Both the position numbers and the translations under genes were made by a program. A stretch of DNA of 64,000 nt from Oscillospiraceae bacterium. GTDB taxonomy: Bacteria; Bacillota; Clostridia; UBA1381. The notes beneath the pieces are model-generated. The model was not told the DNA's origin. It made no database searches and saw only the letters and a list, made by a program, of their open reading frames with translations. The DNA lies in assembly GCA_022509025.1 (NCBI GenBank), contig JAFLUB010000008.1, positions 1 to 64,000 of the forward strand, read 5' to 3'. This document shows positions 29,625-38,710 of this stretch, one piece after another. Each line of letters starts with the position of its first letter. Position 1 is the first letter of the stretch.

Positions 29625-29653
29625 GCGGATTTTGAAAAAAATTCAAAATCCGC
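29625..29653 (-). terminator. Terminator of glyA
   Basis: GCGGATTTTGAA pairs exactly with TTCAAAATCCGC, and the minus strand continues into a T run. Confidence 0.9.
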
Positions 29654-29666
29654 ATAAAGTTCTGAT

Positions 29667-30908
29667 TTACTTATATAAAGGATGCTTGTCGCAAAGAGCC
29701 TTAACTCTCGTTCTTATCTCATCCTTGCTGTTTTCAAAGTCTTTGATAGTCATAGCGATAAGCTTTCCAACCTCGACCATGTCCTCTTCCTTAAAGCCTC
29801 TTGAAGTGGAAGCGGGAGTACCTATTCTGATACCGCTTGTCACGAACGGGCTCTTTGTATCGAACGGAATAGCGTTCTTGTTAACTGTGATGCCAACCTC
29901 GTCAAGCATCTTCTCAGCTTCCTTACCTGTAACTCCTGAATCGGTCAGGTCAACGAGCATAAGATGATTGTCTGTTCCGCCTGAAACAAGCTTGAATCCC
30001 TCGTTCACAAGTGTGTCTGCAAGCGTAGCTGCGTTCTTAACTACCTGCTGGGCATATTCCTTAAAACTCGGATCAAGAGCTTCCTTGAAGCATACAGCCT
30101 TTGCAGCGATTGTGTGCATAAGCGGTCCGCCCTGAATACCGGGGAATATTGCCTTGTTAATCTTTGTTGCGATTTCCTCGTTGTTTGTAAGTATAAGACC
30201 GCCTCTGGGACCTCTCAGAGTTTTATGTGTAGTTGTAGTCACAACGTCAGCGTACGGCATTGGTGACGGATGACAACCAGCCGCAACAAGTCCGGCGATA
30301 TGCGCCATGTCAACCATGAAATACGCGCCAACCTCTTTTGCTATTTCCGCGAATTTCTCGAAGTCTATCACTCTGGGATATGCGCTTGCTCCCGCAAGAA
30401 TAAGCTTCGGCTTGCATTCAAGCGCGATACGTCTTACTTCGTCATAATCAATTGTGTTTGTATCTTCTGTAACGCCGTAGGGGACAATGTTGAAATATTT
30501 ACCTGACATGTTTACAGGTGAACCATGACTCAGATGTCCGCCGTGCGCAAGGCTCATTGAAAGCACTGTGTCGCCCGGTGTGAGCAGCGCGAAGAATACA
30601 GCCATGTTAGCCTGAGCGCCTGAGTGAGCCTGTACGTTTGCATATCCCGCGCCGAACAGTTCCTTTGCTCTTTCTATCGCAAGGTTCTCTACAACGTCAA
30701 CATGCTCGCATCCGCCGTAGTAACGCTTAGCCGGGTAGCCCTCAGCATACTTGTTGGTAAGCGGTGAGCCGTTCGCTTCCATGACTCTTTCGGAAACAAA
30801 GTTCTCCGACGCAATAAGCTCGATTTTATTCTGCTGACGGCTTGTCTCGTCCAGAATGGCAGCGTAAACCTCCGGATCAAAGGATTTCATCTTCTCATAT
30901 TTCTCCAT
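29667..30908 (-). CDS. glyA: Serine hydroxymethyltransferase
   Basis: A 413-residue PLP enzyme converting serine and tetrahydrofolate to glycine and methylene-tetrahydrofolate. The motifs are [68 protein letters not shown] and the PLP-lysine site [17 protein letters not shown] start it at the ATG at 30908 ([15 protein letters not shown]) because the length then matches the family and AAGGA lies upstream; the longer frame adds 13 atypical residues. It is a single gene with its own terminator. Confidence 0.98.
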   Translation of the reverse strand: MEKYEKMKSFDPEVYAAILDETSRQQNKIELIASENFVSERVMEANGSPLTNKYAEGYPAKRYYGGCEHVDVVENLAIERAKELFGAGYANVQAHSGAQANMAVFFALLTPGDTVLSMSLAHGGHLSHGSPVNMSGKYFNIVPYGVTEDTNTIDYDEVRRIALECKPKLILAGASAYPRVIDFEKFAEIAKEVGAYFMVDMAHIAGLVAAGCHPSPMPYADVVTTTTHKTLRGPRGGLILTNNEEIATKINKAIFPGIQGGPLMHTIAAKAVCFKEALDPSFKEYAQQVVKNAATLADTLVNEGFKLVSGGTDNHLMLVDLTDSGVTGKEAEKMLDEVGITVNKNAIPFDTKSPFVTSGIRIGTPASTSRGFKEEDMVEVGKLIAMTIKDFENSKDEIRTRVKALCDKHPLYK

Positions 30909-31054
30909 GTTTTCTAATTCCTTTCGTAAAGTTTTTGTATGTCCCATATTATATAATTTATTTACAAAAATAGCAAGCCTTTTATTGCAAATTTTAATGA
31001 AAAATTGTATAATGTACGTGATGGTGAAAATCTATAAAAAGGGGGAGACCAGAA

Positions 31055-31687
31055 TTGACGAAAAAAGAACGGGTGGCGAAAATACGCGAGCTTTTGGATA
31101 CGGCTTATCCTGAGGTTAAATGCACGCTTAACTATTCAAATCCGCTTGAAATGCTGATTGCAACGCAGATGTCCGCGCAGTGCACGGACGCGCGAGTAAA
31201 TATAGTTACGGAAACGCTTTTTAAGAAATACAGAAGCGCGGAGGATTTTGCCAATGCGGACTATGAAGAGCTTTGCAATGATATCAAGTCTACGGGATTT
31301 TTCAGAAATAAGGCAAAGAATATAATTCTATGCTGTCAGCGTATTATAGATGTGTACGGCGGCGAGGTGCCGGACACTATGGAGGATTTGACAAGCCTCC
31401 CGGGAACAGGCAGAAAGACGGCTAATCTGGTGCTTGGGGATATATTCGGCAAGCCGGCGGTAGTGGTTGATACGCATTGTAAGAGAATTGCAAAAAGGAT
31501 AGGACTGACTACTAACGATGACCCGACCAAGGTAGAGATGGATTTAAAGAAGATTGTCCCGCCTGATTATCAGCTGCGTATGTGCCATCAGTTTGTGGCG
31601 CATGGGCGCGCTATATGCCATGCGAGAGGTCCGAAATGCGATATATGCCCTATTGGGGAAGTGTGTAAAAGCTGCGGAAAATGCTGA
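31055..31687 (+). CDS. nth: Endonuclease III (DNA glycosylase/AP lyase)
   Basis: A 210-residue base-excision repair enzyme removing oxidised pyrimidines. The helix-hairpin-helix LPGTGRKTANLVLGD carries the catalytic Lys, VVDTHCKRIAKRIG the catalytic Asp, and CHARGPKCDICPIGEVC the [4Fe-4S] ligands with C-x6-C-x2-C-x5-C spacing. The start is TTG at 31055, with GGGGGAG eight bases upstream. A family A repeat begins three bases after the stop. It is transcribed divergently from glyA. Confidence 0.97.
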   Translation: MTKKERVAKIRELLDTAYPEVKCTLNYSNPLEMLIATQMSAQCTDARVNIVTETLFKKYRSAEDFANADYEELCNDIKSTGFFRNKAKNIILCCQRIIDVYGGEVPDTMEDLTSLPGTGRKTANLVLGDIFGKPAVVVDTHCKRIAKRIGLTTNDDPTKVEMDLKKIVPPDYQLRMCHQFVAHGRAICHARGPKCDICPIGEVCKSCGKC

Positions 31688-31690
31688 AAT

Positions 31691-31865
31691 GGGGCTGCCC
31701 AATTTAGCGCAGACCGTTTAAAGGCATAAATACTTGTAAATCATAAAGCAGAATTCGAGTTTGGGAAAAAAGCCTTTAAACTACGAACAAAACTCACCAC
31801 TTGGAGTACCCTCGTACGCCGTCGGGTGAGTTTTGTCCGTTCTGCATCTAAATTCAATCAGCCCT
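31691..31865. repeat. Dispersed palindromic repeat, family A, copy 3
   Basis: Shares with copies 1 and 2 the blocks GCGCAGACCGTTTAAAGGCA, CCTTTAAACTACGAAC, AAAACTCACCACT-GGAGTACC and TACGCCGTCGGGTGAGTTTT. A longer spacer lies between the first stem's arms. The outer GGGCTG/CAGCCC ends are kept. It starts three bases after the nth stop. Confidence 0.82.
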
Positions 31866-31883
31866 TTGATGCATTTGTAAATT

Positions 31884-32261
31884 TTAACCTTCCATATAAC
31901 TTCTCATTTTTTCAACCGTGTTCTGACTGATGTTATGTTCAATACAGCAGGCTTCCTTTTCTGCTTCCGCTTCATTCAGATGCAGAACGTTTATAAGGAA
32001 TTTTTTAATCATACGGTGCCGGTTGTTCACGCTTCTGCCGATTTCACGGCCTCGTTCGGTAAGAACAATATCACCGTAAGGCTCATGCGTTACGAGTCCG
32101 TGGCTTTTAAGCGTGTTCACCGCCCTGTTCACGCTCGGTTTTGAAATACCGAGACGCAGCGCAATATCAGTTATTCTTACATTTGATTTTAGTCTTGAAA
32201 CTTCGTAAATAGCCTCTAAATAATCTTCAAGCGCGCTTGATATTGATATATTGTTTACCAT
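31884..32261 (-). CDS. DtxR/MntR-like metal-dependent transcription regulator
   Basis: A 125-residue winged-helix regulator of the iron-dependent repressor family: EDYLEAIYEVSRLKSNVRIT, the recognition helix region LGISKPSVNRAVNTLKSHGL, the wing YGDIVLTERGREIG, then a dimerisation segment with probable metal ligands (His and Glu in HRMIKKFLINVLHL, EKEACCIEHNIS). It lacks an SH3-like third domain, as in MntR. GGAG seven bases upstream supports the ATG at 32261. It lies downstream of feoAB on the same strand, separated by a repeat and a terminator, so control of iron or manganese uptake is a natural inference. Confidence 0.85.
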   Translation of the reverse strand: MVNNISISSALEDYLEAIYEVSRLKSNVRITDIALRLGISKPSVNRAVNTLKSHGLVTHEPYGDIVLTERGREIGRSVNNRHRMIKKFLINVLHLNEAEAEKEACCIEHNISQNTVEKMRSYMEG

Positions 32262-32298
32262 GTTAGTCTCCATTCCGCCTGCATACGGCACAAATTTT

Positions 32299-32450
32299 AA
32301 CGCGGAAAAGGCTGGTCGCAAATTGCATTTGCTGCTTGCCCATGCAACCGGGAATCAAGCAGATTGCCATTTTGAGGAACGCCGATGTATGCAGATGATA
32401 CGTGGGGTTCCGAAAAATGGTGAGATGCGCCGCTCATTTTCTCGTTAATC
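32299..32450. repeat. Dispersed repeat, family B (reverse orientation)
   Basis: Reverse-complement copy of the element found twice at 39661-39966. Shared blocks on the minus strand include GAGCGGCGCATCTCACCATT, TTTTCGGAAC and GGCGTTCCTCAAAA-GGCAAT. It lies between feoB and the metal regulator gene. Confidence 0.72.
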
Positions 32451-32458
32451 CAAAAAAT

Positions 32459-32493
32459 AAAGAGGGTTCAGGAGTAATACCCGAACCCTCTTT
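32459..32493 (-). terminator. Terminator between feoB and the regulator gene
   Basis: AAAGAGGGTTC pairs exactly with GAACCCTCTTT around 13 bases. A-rich sequence on the left provides the U tract for the feo transcript. Confidence 0.8.
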
Positions 32494-32581
32494 GGTTCAA
32501 AATCAATTCACTATAATGATTATAACCTATTTTTTCAGGATTTGCAAGAGAAAACTTAAAAAATTTTTCGTTTTCTGTAAG

Positions 32582-34363
32582 TCACACAAACAAACTGCCG
32601 ATTCCAAAGACCAGCGTTGACGTCATCCATGCGATAAATAACTGGTACACAACAGAAAATACCGTCAGAAAACGTGAGTTAATCTCTGTTTTAAGCGTTG
32701 AAACAGCTGCTATGCATGGGACATACAGCAGAACAAATACAAGGAAAGAATACGCTGAAAGCGGGGTAAAGATATTTTGCAGTTCAATGCTAAGTCCCAT
32801 GCCGCCGGTTGCTCCGCATAGTATGGATAGTGTTGAAACCACCGCTTCTTTAGCCGCAAAGCCTGACAAAAGACTTATCGCGGCAGTAGAATTGCCGAAT
32901 CCGCAGGGAATGAACACAGGTGATATCAATTTCCCTGTAATTCCTAAAATGCTGTATCTGCTGTCCGCGACCATGCGCAGATTGAAGCCGAGGTTCTGAG
33001 TGAACCATATAATCACACTTGCCCAAAGAAGCACAGTTCCTGCGCGGAGCGCAAAATCCTTTGCTCTCTCACGCATATACATCAGAGTTGACCTCATATC
33101 CGGCACGCGATACGGCGGAAGCTCAAGCATAAAAGGCTCTGTATCTCCTTTAAAGACAGTTTTAGACAGAATAATTCCCGAAACAGCCGCGAGTAACATT
33201 CCGAGCGCATACAGGCTAAGAATAACGATTCCTGCATGTTTTGGAAAAAAGGCTGATGCAAACACTGCGTATACAGGCATTTTTGCTCCGCATGACATAA
33301 ACGGGATAAGAAGCAGAGTCAGTCGTCTTGCGCGTCCGTTTTCAAGAGTTCTTGCCGACATCATTGCCGGAACACTGCATCCGAACCCCATAATCATCGG
33401 CACGACTGACTTGCCCGAAAGTCCTGTTTTCATGCAAAGTCTGTCCATGATAAATGCTATACGCGCCATGTACCCAGAGTTTTCAAGCAGGGAAAGAAAC
33501 AGAAAAAGGAGCATTATCTGAGGAAAGAATGACACCACTCCGCCAACGCCGGATATAATGCCGTCCAGTACCAGTCCTTTAATGAACGCGCCGGCACCGA
33601 ATAAGTTAAGCAGTGCTTCTATCCTTGCGGCAAAGTATACGTTAAACACCCTGTCAAAGAAATCGGAAAGCTTTGCCCCGAAAGAGCCGAATGTTATCTG
33701 AAACACAGTAAACATTATCAATGCAAAAAGCGGAAAGGATAGCAGTGGGTGAACAAAAATAGCGTCAAGCCGCTCCGTGAGCTTATACTGTCTGTTTTCG
33801 CCTGTTTTTTTCACGCATTCCTTTACTATGTCTTTTATATCGGAGCGGGTAAAGAAACGGCTGTTTTTTTTCTTTCGTATCTCGCGGCAGGCGCGGATAA
33901 GCTCTTTCAGACCAGTGCATTTAAGAGCCGATATGGGAACAACTCTGATTCCAGTCTTTTTTTCAAAGAGCTTTATGTCTATACATATACCGTTTTTTTT
34001 AAGCGCGTCAGTCATATTCAAAGCAATAACCAGTGGCTTTTTTGATTTCAAAAGCTCTGTGGTAAGCAGAAGATTGCGTTCAAGATTTGTTGCGTCAACA
34101 ATATTTATGATCATATCGCTCTCGTCGCTTGCGATATATGTTGAGGCGGCAATCTCTTCCGCGCCGGCGTTCGATAGGGAGTAGACGCCGGGTAAATCTG
34201 CAATACGGATACTTTTATCATATCTGCATACTCCCTCTTTTCTTTCGACTGTTACACCCGTCCAATTCCCGACGGCGCGGCTGCTGCCTGTCAGTGCGTT
34301 AAAAAGCGTAGTCTTACCGCAGTTCGGATTACCTGCCAGCGCGATGACGTATTGTTTATCCAA
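32582..34363 (-). CDS. feoB: Ferrous iron transporter FeoB
   Basis: A 593-residue inner-membrane Fe2+ permease with an N-terminal G domain. The motifs are G1 GNPNCGKTTLFNALTG, G3 IADLPGVYSL, G4 ALNMTD and NWTGVTVERKEG (switch I), followed by two Gate domains with about eight to ten helices (SGYMARIAFIMDRL, GFGCSVPAMMSART, MSCGAKMPVYAVFA, PCGFGNSTAA). I choose the TTG at 34363, one base after the feoA stop with AGGA six bases upstream. The first ATG (34456) would overlap feoA by 92 bases and give a non-FeoB N-terminus. Third gene of the ATPase-feoA-feoB unit. Confidence 0.95.
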   Translation of the reverse strand: MDKQYVIALAGNPNCGKTTLFNALTGSSRAVGNWTGVTVERKEGVCRYDKSIRIADLPGVYSLSNAGAEEIAASTYIASDESDMIINIVDATNLERNLLLTTELLKSKKPLVIALNMTDALKKNGICIDIKLFEKKTGIRVVPISALKCTGLKELIRACREIRKKKNSRFFTRSDIKDIVKECVKKTGENRQYKLTERLDAIFVHPLLSFPLFALIMFTVFQITFGSFGAKLSDFFDRVFNVYFAARIEALLNLFGAGAFIKGLVLDGIISGVGGVVSFFPQIMLLFLFLSLLENSGYMARIAFIMDRLCMKTGLSGKSVVPMIMGFGCSVPAMMSARTLENGRARRLTLLLIPFMSCGAKMPVYAVFASAFFPKHAGIVILSLYALGMLLAAVSGIILSKTVFKGDTEPFMLELPPYRVPDMRSTLMYMRERAKDFALRAGTVLLWASVIIWFTQNLGFNLRMVADSRYSILGITGKLISPVFIPCGFGNSTAAISLLSGFAAKEAVVSTLSILCGATGGMGLSIELQNIFTPLSAYSFLVFVLLYVPCIAAVSTLKTEINSRFLTVFSVVYQLFIAWMTSTLVFGIGSLFV

Positions 34364-34364
34364 G

Positions 34365-34592
34365 CTATATCCTTCTTTCCGTGAAAATATTTTCGGCGTC
34401 TCTTTTTCGTATACATAGTCTGCATCCGCGAATATAGAACTCAGTCGGATCGCCAAGCGGCGCGCGGCGCAGAACAGTTATTTCTTCGCCTTCGTCCGCG
34501 CCCATAGCGATAAGTCTATTTTTTGCCGTTCCGGCGAGCATAATCTCGGTTATGATTCCTGTTTCGCCTTTTCTCAGTTCACTTAGTCTCAT
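34365..34592 (-). CDS. feoA: FeoA-domain protein
   Basis: A 75-residue SH3-like protein that assists FeoB. It begins LSELRKGETGIITEI and shows the family turn AMGADEGEEITVLRRAPLGD, then DPTEFYIRGCRLCIRKRDAE. Its ATG overlaps the ATPase stop by four bases and its stop abuts the feoB TTG, so the three genes are translationally coupled. Confidence 0.93.
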   Translation of the reverse strand: MRLSELRKGETGIITEIMLAGTAKNRLIAMGADEGEEITVLRRAPLGDPTEFYIRGCRLCIRKRDAENIFTERRI

Positions 34593-37168
34593 GAGCGTTT
34601 TCTGAAAATTTTGTCGGTAACAGCCTTTTGCGCTTCTACAATTACAATCGGCATAAATGAGAGAGCGGCAACTATTACCCAGCCGGGAAAACTCAGCTGA
34701 ACAACGCCGAATATTACAGCAAGGCGCGGCACAGAGATAACGGATACTTCAAGTAACAGTCCGACAATAAATGAGAGAATAAGATACGGATTTTTAAACA
34801 GTCCCGCCATTATTACGGAATGCTCGCTGCGCATATTGAACGCATGCACAAGCTGAGATATGCTCAGTACCGCAAACGCCATAGTTCTTCCTGCAATAAG
34901 TCCTCCGAAAAGATTAGCGCCTATTGAGAAGGCAAGCAGAGCAAGCGCTCCTATCATAAGTCCCTCAAATATTATCGATGCCCATAGCCCGTCGGCAAAA
35001 AGCCCCTTTTTCGGTGAGCGCGGTTTTTTGTCCATTATATCATCCTCGGGCGCGTCAAGACCGAGCGCGATTGCCGGAAGCGAGTCGGTAACGAGGTTGA
35101 CCCACAGAAGCTGTATTGCTGTTAGGGGTGATGACCAGCCGAATATTATTCCCATAAATACTGTCAGTATTTCACCTATATTGCTTGATAACAGGAATTG
35201 AACAGCTTTTTTTATGTTCGCGAAAATACTTCTGCCTTCGTGTACTGCGTATACTATAGTCGCAAAATTATCATCTGTCAGAACCATGTCAGACGCGGAT
35301 TTTGCTACGTCTGTGCCTGTTATGCCCATGCTGCAGCCTATATCAGCGGCACTGAGCGCAGGCGCGTCATTAACGCCGTCGCCTGTCATTGCAACAATCT
35401 CGCCGTTTGCTTTGAAAGCTTTGATTATTTTCATTTTATGACTTGGGGTAACTCGCGCGAACACGCTGTAGTTGTTTATATTCTGAGTCAATTCGTCATC
35501 GGAAATTTTATCAAGCTTATCGCCGGTTATGACCTCTGAGTCACTATCCGCTATACCGATACGCTTAGCGATGGACAATGCTGTTGCGGCATGGTCGCCT
35601 GTTATCATGACGGGGCGAATTCCGGCTCTTTTGCATTGTGCGACTGCATCAGCCGCCTCAACTCTCGGAGGGTCTTCAATGCCTATAAGACCTATAAATG
35701 TCATGTTTTCCTCGTTTATCTGCGTTTTCAGATAGTCGTCACGATAGCAGACAGCGATTACTCTTAATCCCCCGGCAGCCATTTTAGAGTTTTCGGATAG
35801 GATTTTGCGTCTGGTGCTGTTGGAAAGCGGCAGAACCTTCTGACCGTTATAGTAGTTTTTGCAAAGCGGAAGCACGAATTCCAGCGCGCCCTTTACTATG
35901 GTTTTATATCCTTTTATATCTCTGTGCATAGTCGTCATGCGTTTTCTTGTCGAGTCAAATGGTATTTCATCAATACGCCTGTATTTTTTATCAAGCGCGG
36001 CTTTATCAAAGCCCATTTTTTTAGAAGCGGAAAGAAGTGCGCTTTCGGTTGGATTTTTGTGTCCTTCGTCGCTGTCGCAGCACATTGTACACAGGCGGTA
36101 GAGCATTTTCTCGTCTGTGGTATAGACAGTTGCGACTGTCATTTTATTTTGAGTGAGTGTTCCTGTTTTATCGGAGCATATAACAGACGCGCTTCCAAGA
36201 GTTTCAACCGATGGCAGATTGCGCACTATTGCGTTGCGCTTTGACATGCGCATAACACCGATTGCAAGCATAATTGTGACTATAGCCGGAAGTCCCTCAG
36301 GTATAGCCGCGACAGCTAAAGATACGGCTGTCATAAACATATCAAACGGCGGCAAATGACGGAAAAGTCCCATAATGAACACGGCAAGGCATATCATAAG
36401 CGCAGCAATACCGAGTGTTTTTCCTGTGTCGGCAAGCTTTCTCTGCAAAGGAGTTTGCTCCGTTTCATCGGTAAGAAGCATATTAGCGATACGTCCGACT
36501 TCTGTGTTCATTCCTGTGCCTGTGACTATAGCTGTGCCTTTTCCGCCTGTTACAGATGTGGAAGAGAGTATAATGTTTTTTCTGTCCCCCAATGGAGCAT
36601 ATTCGTCTAAAATAAGAGAAGCGTCCTTTTCCGCGCTCAGGCTTTCTCCCGTCAGAGAGGATTCGTCTATAGTAAGATTATTTGAGGTTATAAGCCGGCA
36701 GTCGGCGGCAACAAGATCACCGGCTGAAATGATAAGTATGTCACCGGGAACCACGTCTGACGCGTCTATTGTGAGCATATTTGAGCTTCGCATAACACAT
36801 GCGTGCGGTGAGGATAGCTTTTTGAGAGCTTCAAGGCTCTTTTCGGCGCGTCTTTCCTGAATAACGCCAAGTAATGCGTTAAGTACCACTATTGCCAGGA
36901 TGATGACAGGCTCTGTAATATCAGCATCACCCTGCATAAGCGATGTGATGAATGACACGGCAGCGGCGGCGAGAAGTATTATAATCATAAAGTCGTTAAA
37001 CTGTTCAAAGAATTTAATAACTATATTTTTCTTCTTCTTTTGTATAAGCTCATTTTTGCCATATATGCCGAGCCGTCTTTTTGCTTCCTCTGTGGTAAGA
37101 CCTGTTTTGATATCGGTACCGAATGCTGCGGCAGTTTCATTTATTGTTTTGTTGTGGTGAATTTCCAT
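34589..37168 (-). CDS. P2A-type cation-transporting ATPase (calcium-pump family)
   Basis: An 859-residue P-type ATPase. It has the actuator TGES (SSLTGESLSA), the phosphorylation site CSDKTGTLTQNKM (Asp near 330), MVTGDGVNDAPAL and ten predicted helices. Metal-site residues of SERCA type are kept: AAIPEGLP in helix 4, SSNIGE in helix 5, NLVTDSLPAIALGLD in helix 6, which argues for Ca2+ (or Mn2+) export. AAGGAGGG lies seven bases before the ATG. The 3' coupling to feoA and feoB is unusual and could point to divalent metal balance. The ion cannot be fixed from sequence. Confidence 0.92.
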   Translation of the reverse strand: MEIHHNKTINETAAAFGTDIKTGLTTEEAKRRLGIYGKNELIQKKKKNIVIKFFEQFNDFMIIILLAAAAVSFITSLMQGDADITEPVIILAIVVLNALLGVIQERRAEKSLEALKKLSSPHACVMRSSNMLTIDASDVVPGDILIISAGDLVAADCRLITSNNLTIDESSLTGESLSAEKDASLILDEYAPLGDRKNIILSSTSVTGGKGTAIVTGTGMNTEVGRIANMLLTDETEQTPLQRKLADTGKTLGIAALMICLAVFIMGLFRHLPPFDMFMTAVSLAVAAIPEGLPAIVTIMLAIGVMRMSKRNAIVRNLPSVETLGSASVICSDKTGTLTQNKMTVATVYTTDEKMLYRLCTMCCDSDEGHKNPTESALLSASKKMGFDKAALDKKYRRIDEIPFDSTRKRMTTMHRDIKGYKTIVKGALEFVLPLCKNYYNGQKVLPLSNSTRRKILSENSKMAAGGLRVIAVCYRDDYLKTQINEENMTFIGLIGIEDPPRVEAADAVAQCKRAGIRPVMITGDHAATALSIAKRIGIADSDSEVITGDKLDKISDDELTQNINNYSVFARVTPSHKMKIIKAFKANGEIVAMTGDGVNDAPALSAADIGCSMGITGTDVAKSASDMVLTDDNFATIVYAVHEGRSIFANIKKAVQFLLSSNIGEILTVFMGIIFGWSSPLTAIQLLWVNLVTDSLPAIALGLDAPEDDIMDKKPRSPKKGLFADGLWASIIFEGLMIGALALLAFSIGANLFGGLIAGRTMAFAVLSISQLVHAFNMRSEHSVIMAGLFKNPYLILSFIVGLLLEVSVISVPRLAVIFGVVQLSFPGWVIVAALSFMPIVIVEAQKAVTDKIFRKRS

Positions 37169-37207
37169 ATCTTATCCCTCCTTGGGTTTTGTATATGAAT
37201 ATTCTGT

Positions 37208-37223
37208 ATGAAAGCGCTTTATT
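37208..37223. promoter_or_regulatory. Candidate CcpA cre site
   Basis: ATGAAAGCGCTTTATT matches the Firmicutes catabolite-responsive element with its central palindrome AAAGCGCTTT. It lies between the divergent ATPase-feo operon and the RAYT-like gene. The match is by consensus only. Confidence 0.45.
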
Positions 37224-37311
37224 ACTGACTTGTCTTTAAAATGTAATCAAAATGTTTTAGTGTCCCTTGTGTTTTTATGGTATACTGTTTAAAAGGAGGT
37301 AGAGAGTAATT

Positions 37312-37821
37312 ATGGCGAGAGAAGCGAGAAAAATAAGTAAGAGCGGTAATTATTATGTTGTTTTAAGAGGGGAGGAGCTTTTTATAACCGGAGAGGATAA
37401 GAAGCAATTTGCCAAAATTCTCGAAAAAAATTTTGCGACAGGAATAGTTCACGATTATTACATATCAAAGAATGAAATCCGTCTCGTTGTGAAGGAAGGC
37501 AATAAAGGAATATCAATGACTATGAAGCCTCTGACAACAAGCTACGCAAGGTATTTCAACCGTGTTCATGACCGTGAAGGAAAGCTGTTTCGAGGACGCT
37601 TTTTAAGCGAGCCTTTGGAAACGGAAGAAGAAATTGAGGAATGTATAAAAAACCTCAAATCGAAAAAAACTGTTAGAAGAACAGCGCCGCGGAAAGAACC
37701 AAAATCTGCGGAAAATAAGACGGAAAAGAAAACTGATTCAAAGAAGGAAGAAATCAGTAAACCCAAAATAGAAGAGGCAAAGCGCGAGGTGAAAAAAAAT
37801 CTTCCGACATGGCTTCTGTAG
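37312..37821 (+). CDS. Y1 (RAYT/IS200-like) transposase-family protein lacking the HUH histidines
   Basis: A 169-residue protein. Residues 1-120 follow the pattern of REP-associated tyrosine transposases: ARKISKSGNYYVVLRGEELF, KNFATGIVHDYYISKNEIRL, YARYFNRVHDREGKLFRGRF, LSEPLETEEEIEECIKNL. In active members the strand after the first 60 residues reads N-H-h-H-L; here it is NEIRL, so both metal-binding histidines are replaced. Residues 120-169 are a Lys/Glu-rich tail (KKTVRRTAPRKEPKSAENK). The protein is therefore probably a domesticated DNA- or RNA-binding derivative. GGAGG lies upstream of the ATG. Palindromic repeats of several families occur in the neighbourhood. Confidence 0.72.
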   Translation: MAREARKISKSGNYYVVLRGEELFITGEDKKQFAKILEKNFATGIVHDYYISKNEIRLVVKEGNKGISMTMKPLTTSYARYFNRVHDREGKLFRGRFLSEPLETEEEIEECIKNLKSKKTVRRTAPRKEPKSAENKTEKKTDSKKEEISKPKIEEAKREVKKNLPTWLL

Positions 37822-37887
37822 GGTAATAAACCGATACCGGCATGAATAGAATAGTAATAGGAATTACTTCTAAGGGAGGCCGGCATC

Positions 37888-38640
37888 GTGAAGTTCATTG
37901 TAATAAAACTCAGACATTTAATAATAGCAGCGCTTGTTATTGCTGCAGTGCCGTTAATATGGATAAACGCGTCAAGAGCGGTAAGCGTTTTCCGCGTGAA
38001 CGGAAGGGAAGTGCCGATTTACAGTGTTGAGCGCGCTGATAATAAGATAGCGGTCACGTTTGACTGCGCGTGGAGTGATGAGGATATTGATTCAATCCTT
38101 GATACGCTGGACAAGTATAATTGCAAGGCTACGTTTTTCGTGGTGGGCACATGGGCGGAAAAATATCCGGACGCGTTAAGAAAAATAAGTGAACACGGAC
38201 ATGAAATAGGCAATCATTCGTATAATCATGCCGATTACACCAAGCTTTCCGCAGGAGATATAGTGTCAGATCTGGATAAGTGTGACTCGGTTATAGAAAC
38301 TGTGACAGGACTAAAACCATATCTTATGCGCGCCCCCTCGGGAGGGTATAACAACACAGTCGTGACAGCGGTGGAAAAAAGCGGGAGGATGTATATCCAA
38401 TGGTCAGTGGATTCGATAGACTACGGAGGAGCCTCGGAACAGGAGATTTATGACAGGAGCGTAAAGAAAACATCAGCGGGCGATATACTTCTTCTCCATA
38501 ACGGAACGGAAAACACTGCGAAAATACTCCCGAAAATCCTTGAAGCGCTTGAATGTCAGTATGAATTTGCCACCGTATCAGAGCTTATATACCATGAAAA
38601 TTATATAATCGACAATACCGGCAGACAATTTACAAAATAA
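37888..38640 (+). CDS. pdaB: Polysaccharide deacetylase, PdaB-like sporulation type
   Basis: A 250-residue CE4-family protein with an N-terminal membrane anchor (LIIAALVIAAVPLIWIN) and an extracytoplasmic NodB domain. It shows the PdaB variant TFDCAWSDEDI in place of TFDDG, the metal site NHSYNHADY, MRAPSGGYNN, IQWSVDSIDYGG and ILLLHNG. PdaB proteins act on peptidoglycan late in sporulation. The replacement of the second Asp by Cys is typical of this subgroup. The start is GTG at 37888, with AAGGGAGG nine bases upstream. Confidence 0.87.
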   Translation: MKFIVIKLRHLIIAALVIAAVPLIWINASRAVSVFRVNGREVPIYSVERADNKIAVTFDCAWSDEDIDSILDTLDKYNCKATFFVVGTWAEKYPDALRKISEHGHEIGNHSYNHADYTKLSAGDIVSDLDKCDSVIETVTGLKPYLMRAPSGGYNNTVVTAVEKSGRMYIQWSVDSIDYGGASEQEIYDRSVKKTSAGDILLLHNGTENTAKILPKILEALECQYEFATVSELIYHENYIIDNTGRQFTK

Positions 38641-38648
38641 ATATTTAC

Positions 38649-38707
38649 AAATCCGTCTTTTGCTATTATAATATACTTTGGTATAAATTTGAAAGGCGGA
38701 TTTTTTT
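38649..38707 (+). terminator. Terminator-like hairpin that includes the GH43 ribosome site
   Basis: AAATCCGTCTTT pairs with AAAGGCGGATTT (one G-T pair) around 34 bases and ends in T7. The right arm also contains the only good ribosome site (AAAGGCGG) for the ATG at 38711, so folding would both end pdaB transcription and hide that site. Confidence 0.45.
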
Positions 38708-38710
38708 ATT

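Noticed and set aside
34363-34456. FeoB starting at the first ATG of the frame
   Set aside because: It would overlap feoA by 92 bases and add residues unlike FeoB. The TTG next to the feoA stop has a proper ribosome site and gives the standard start of the G domain.
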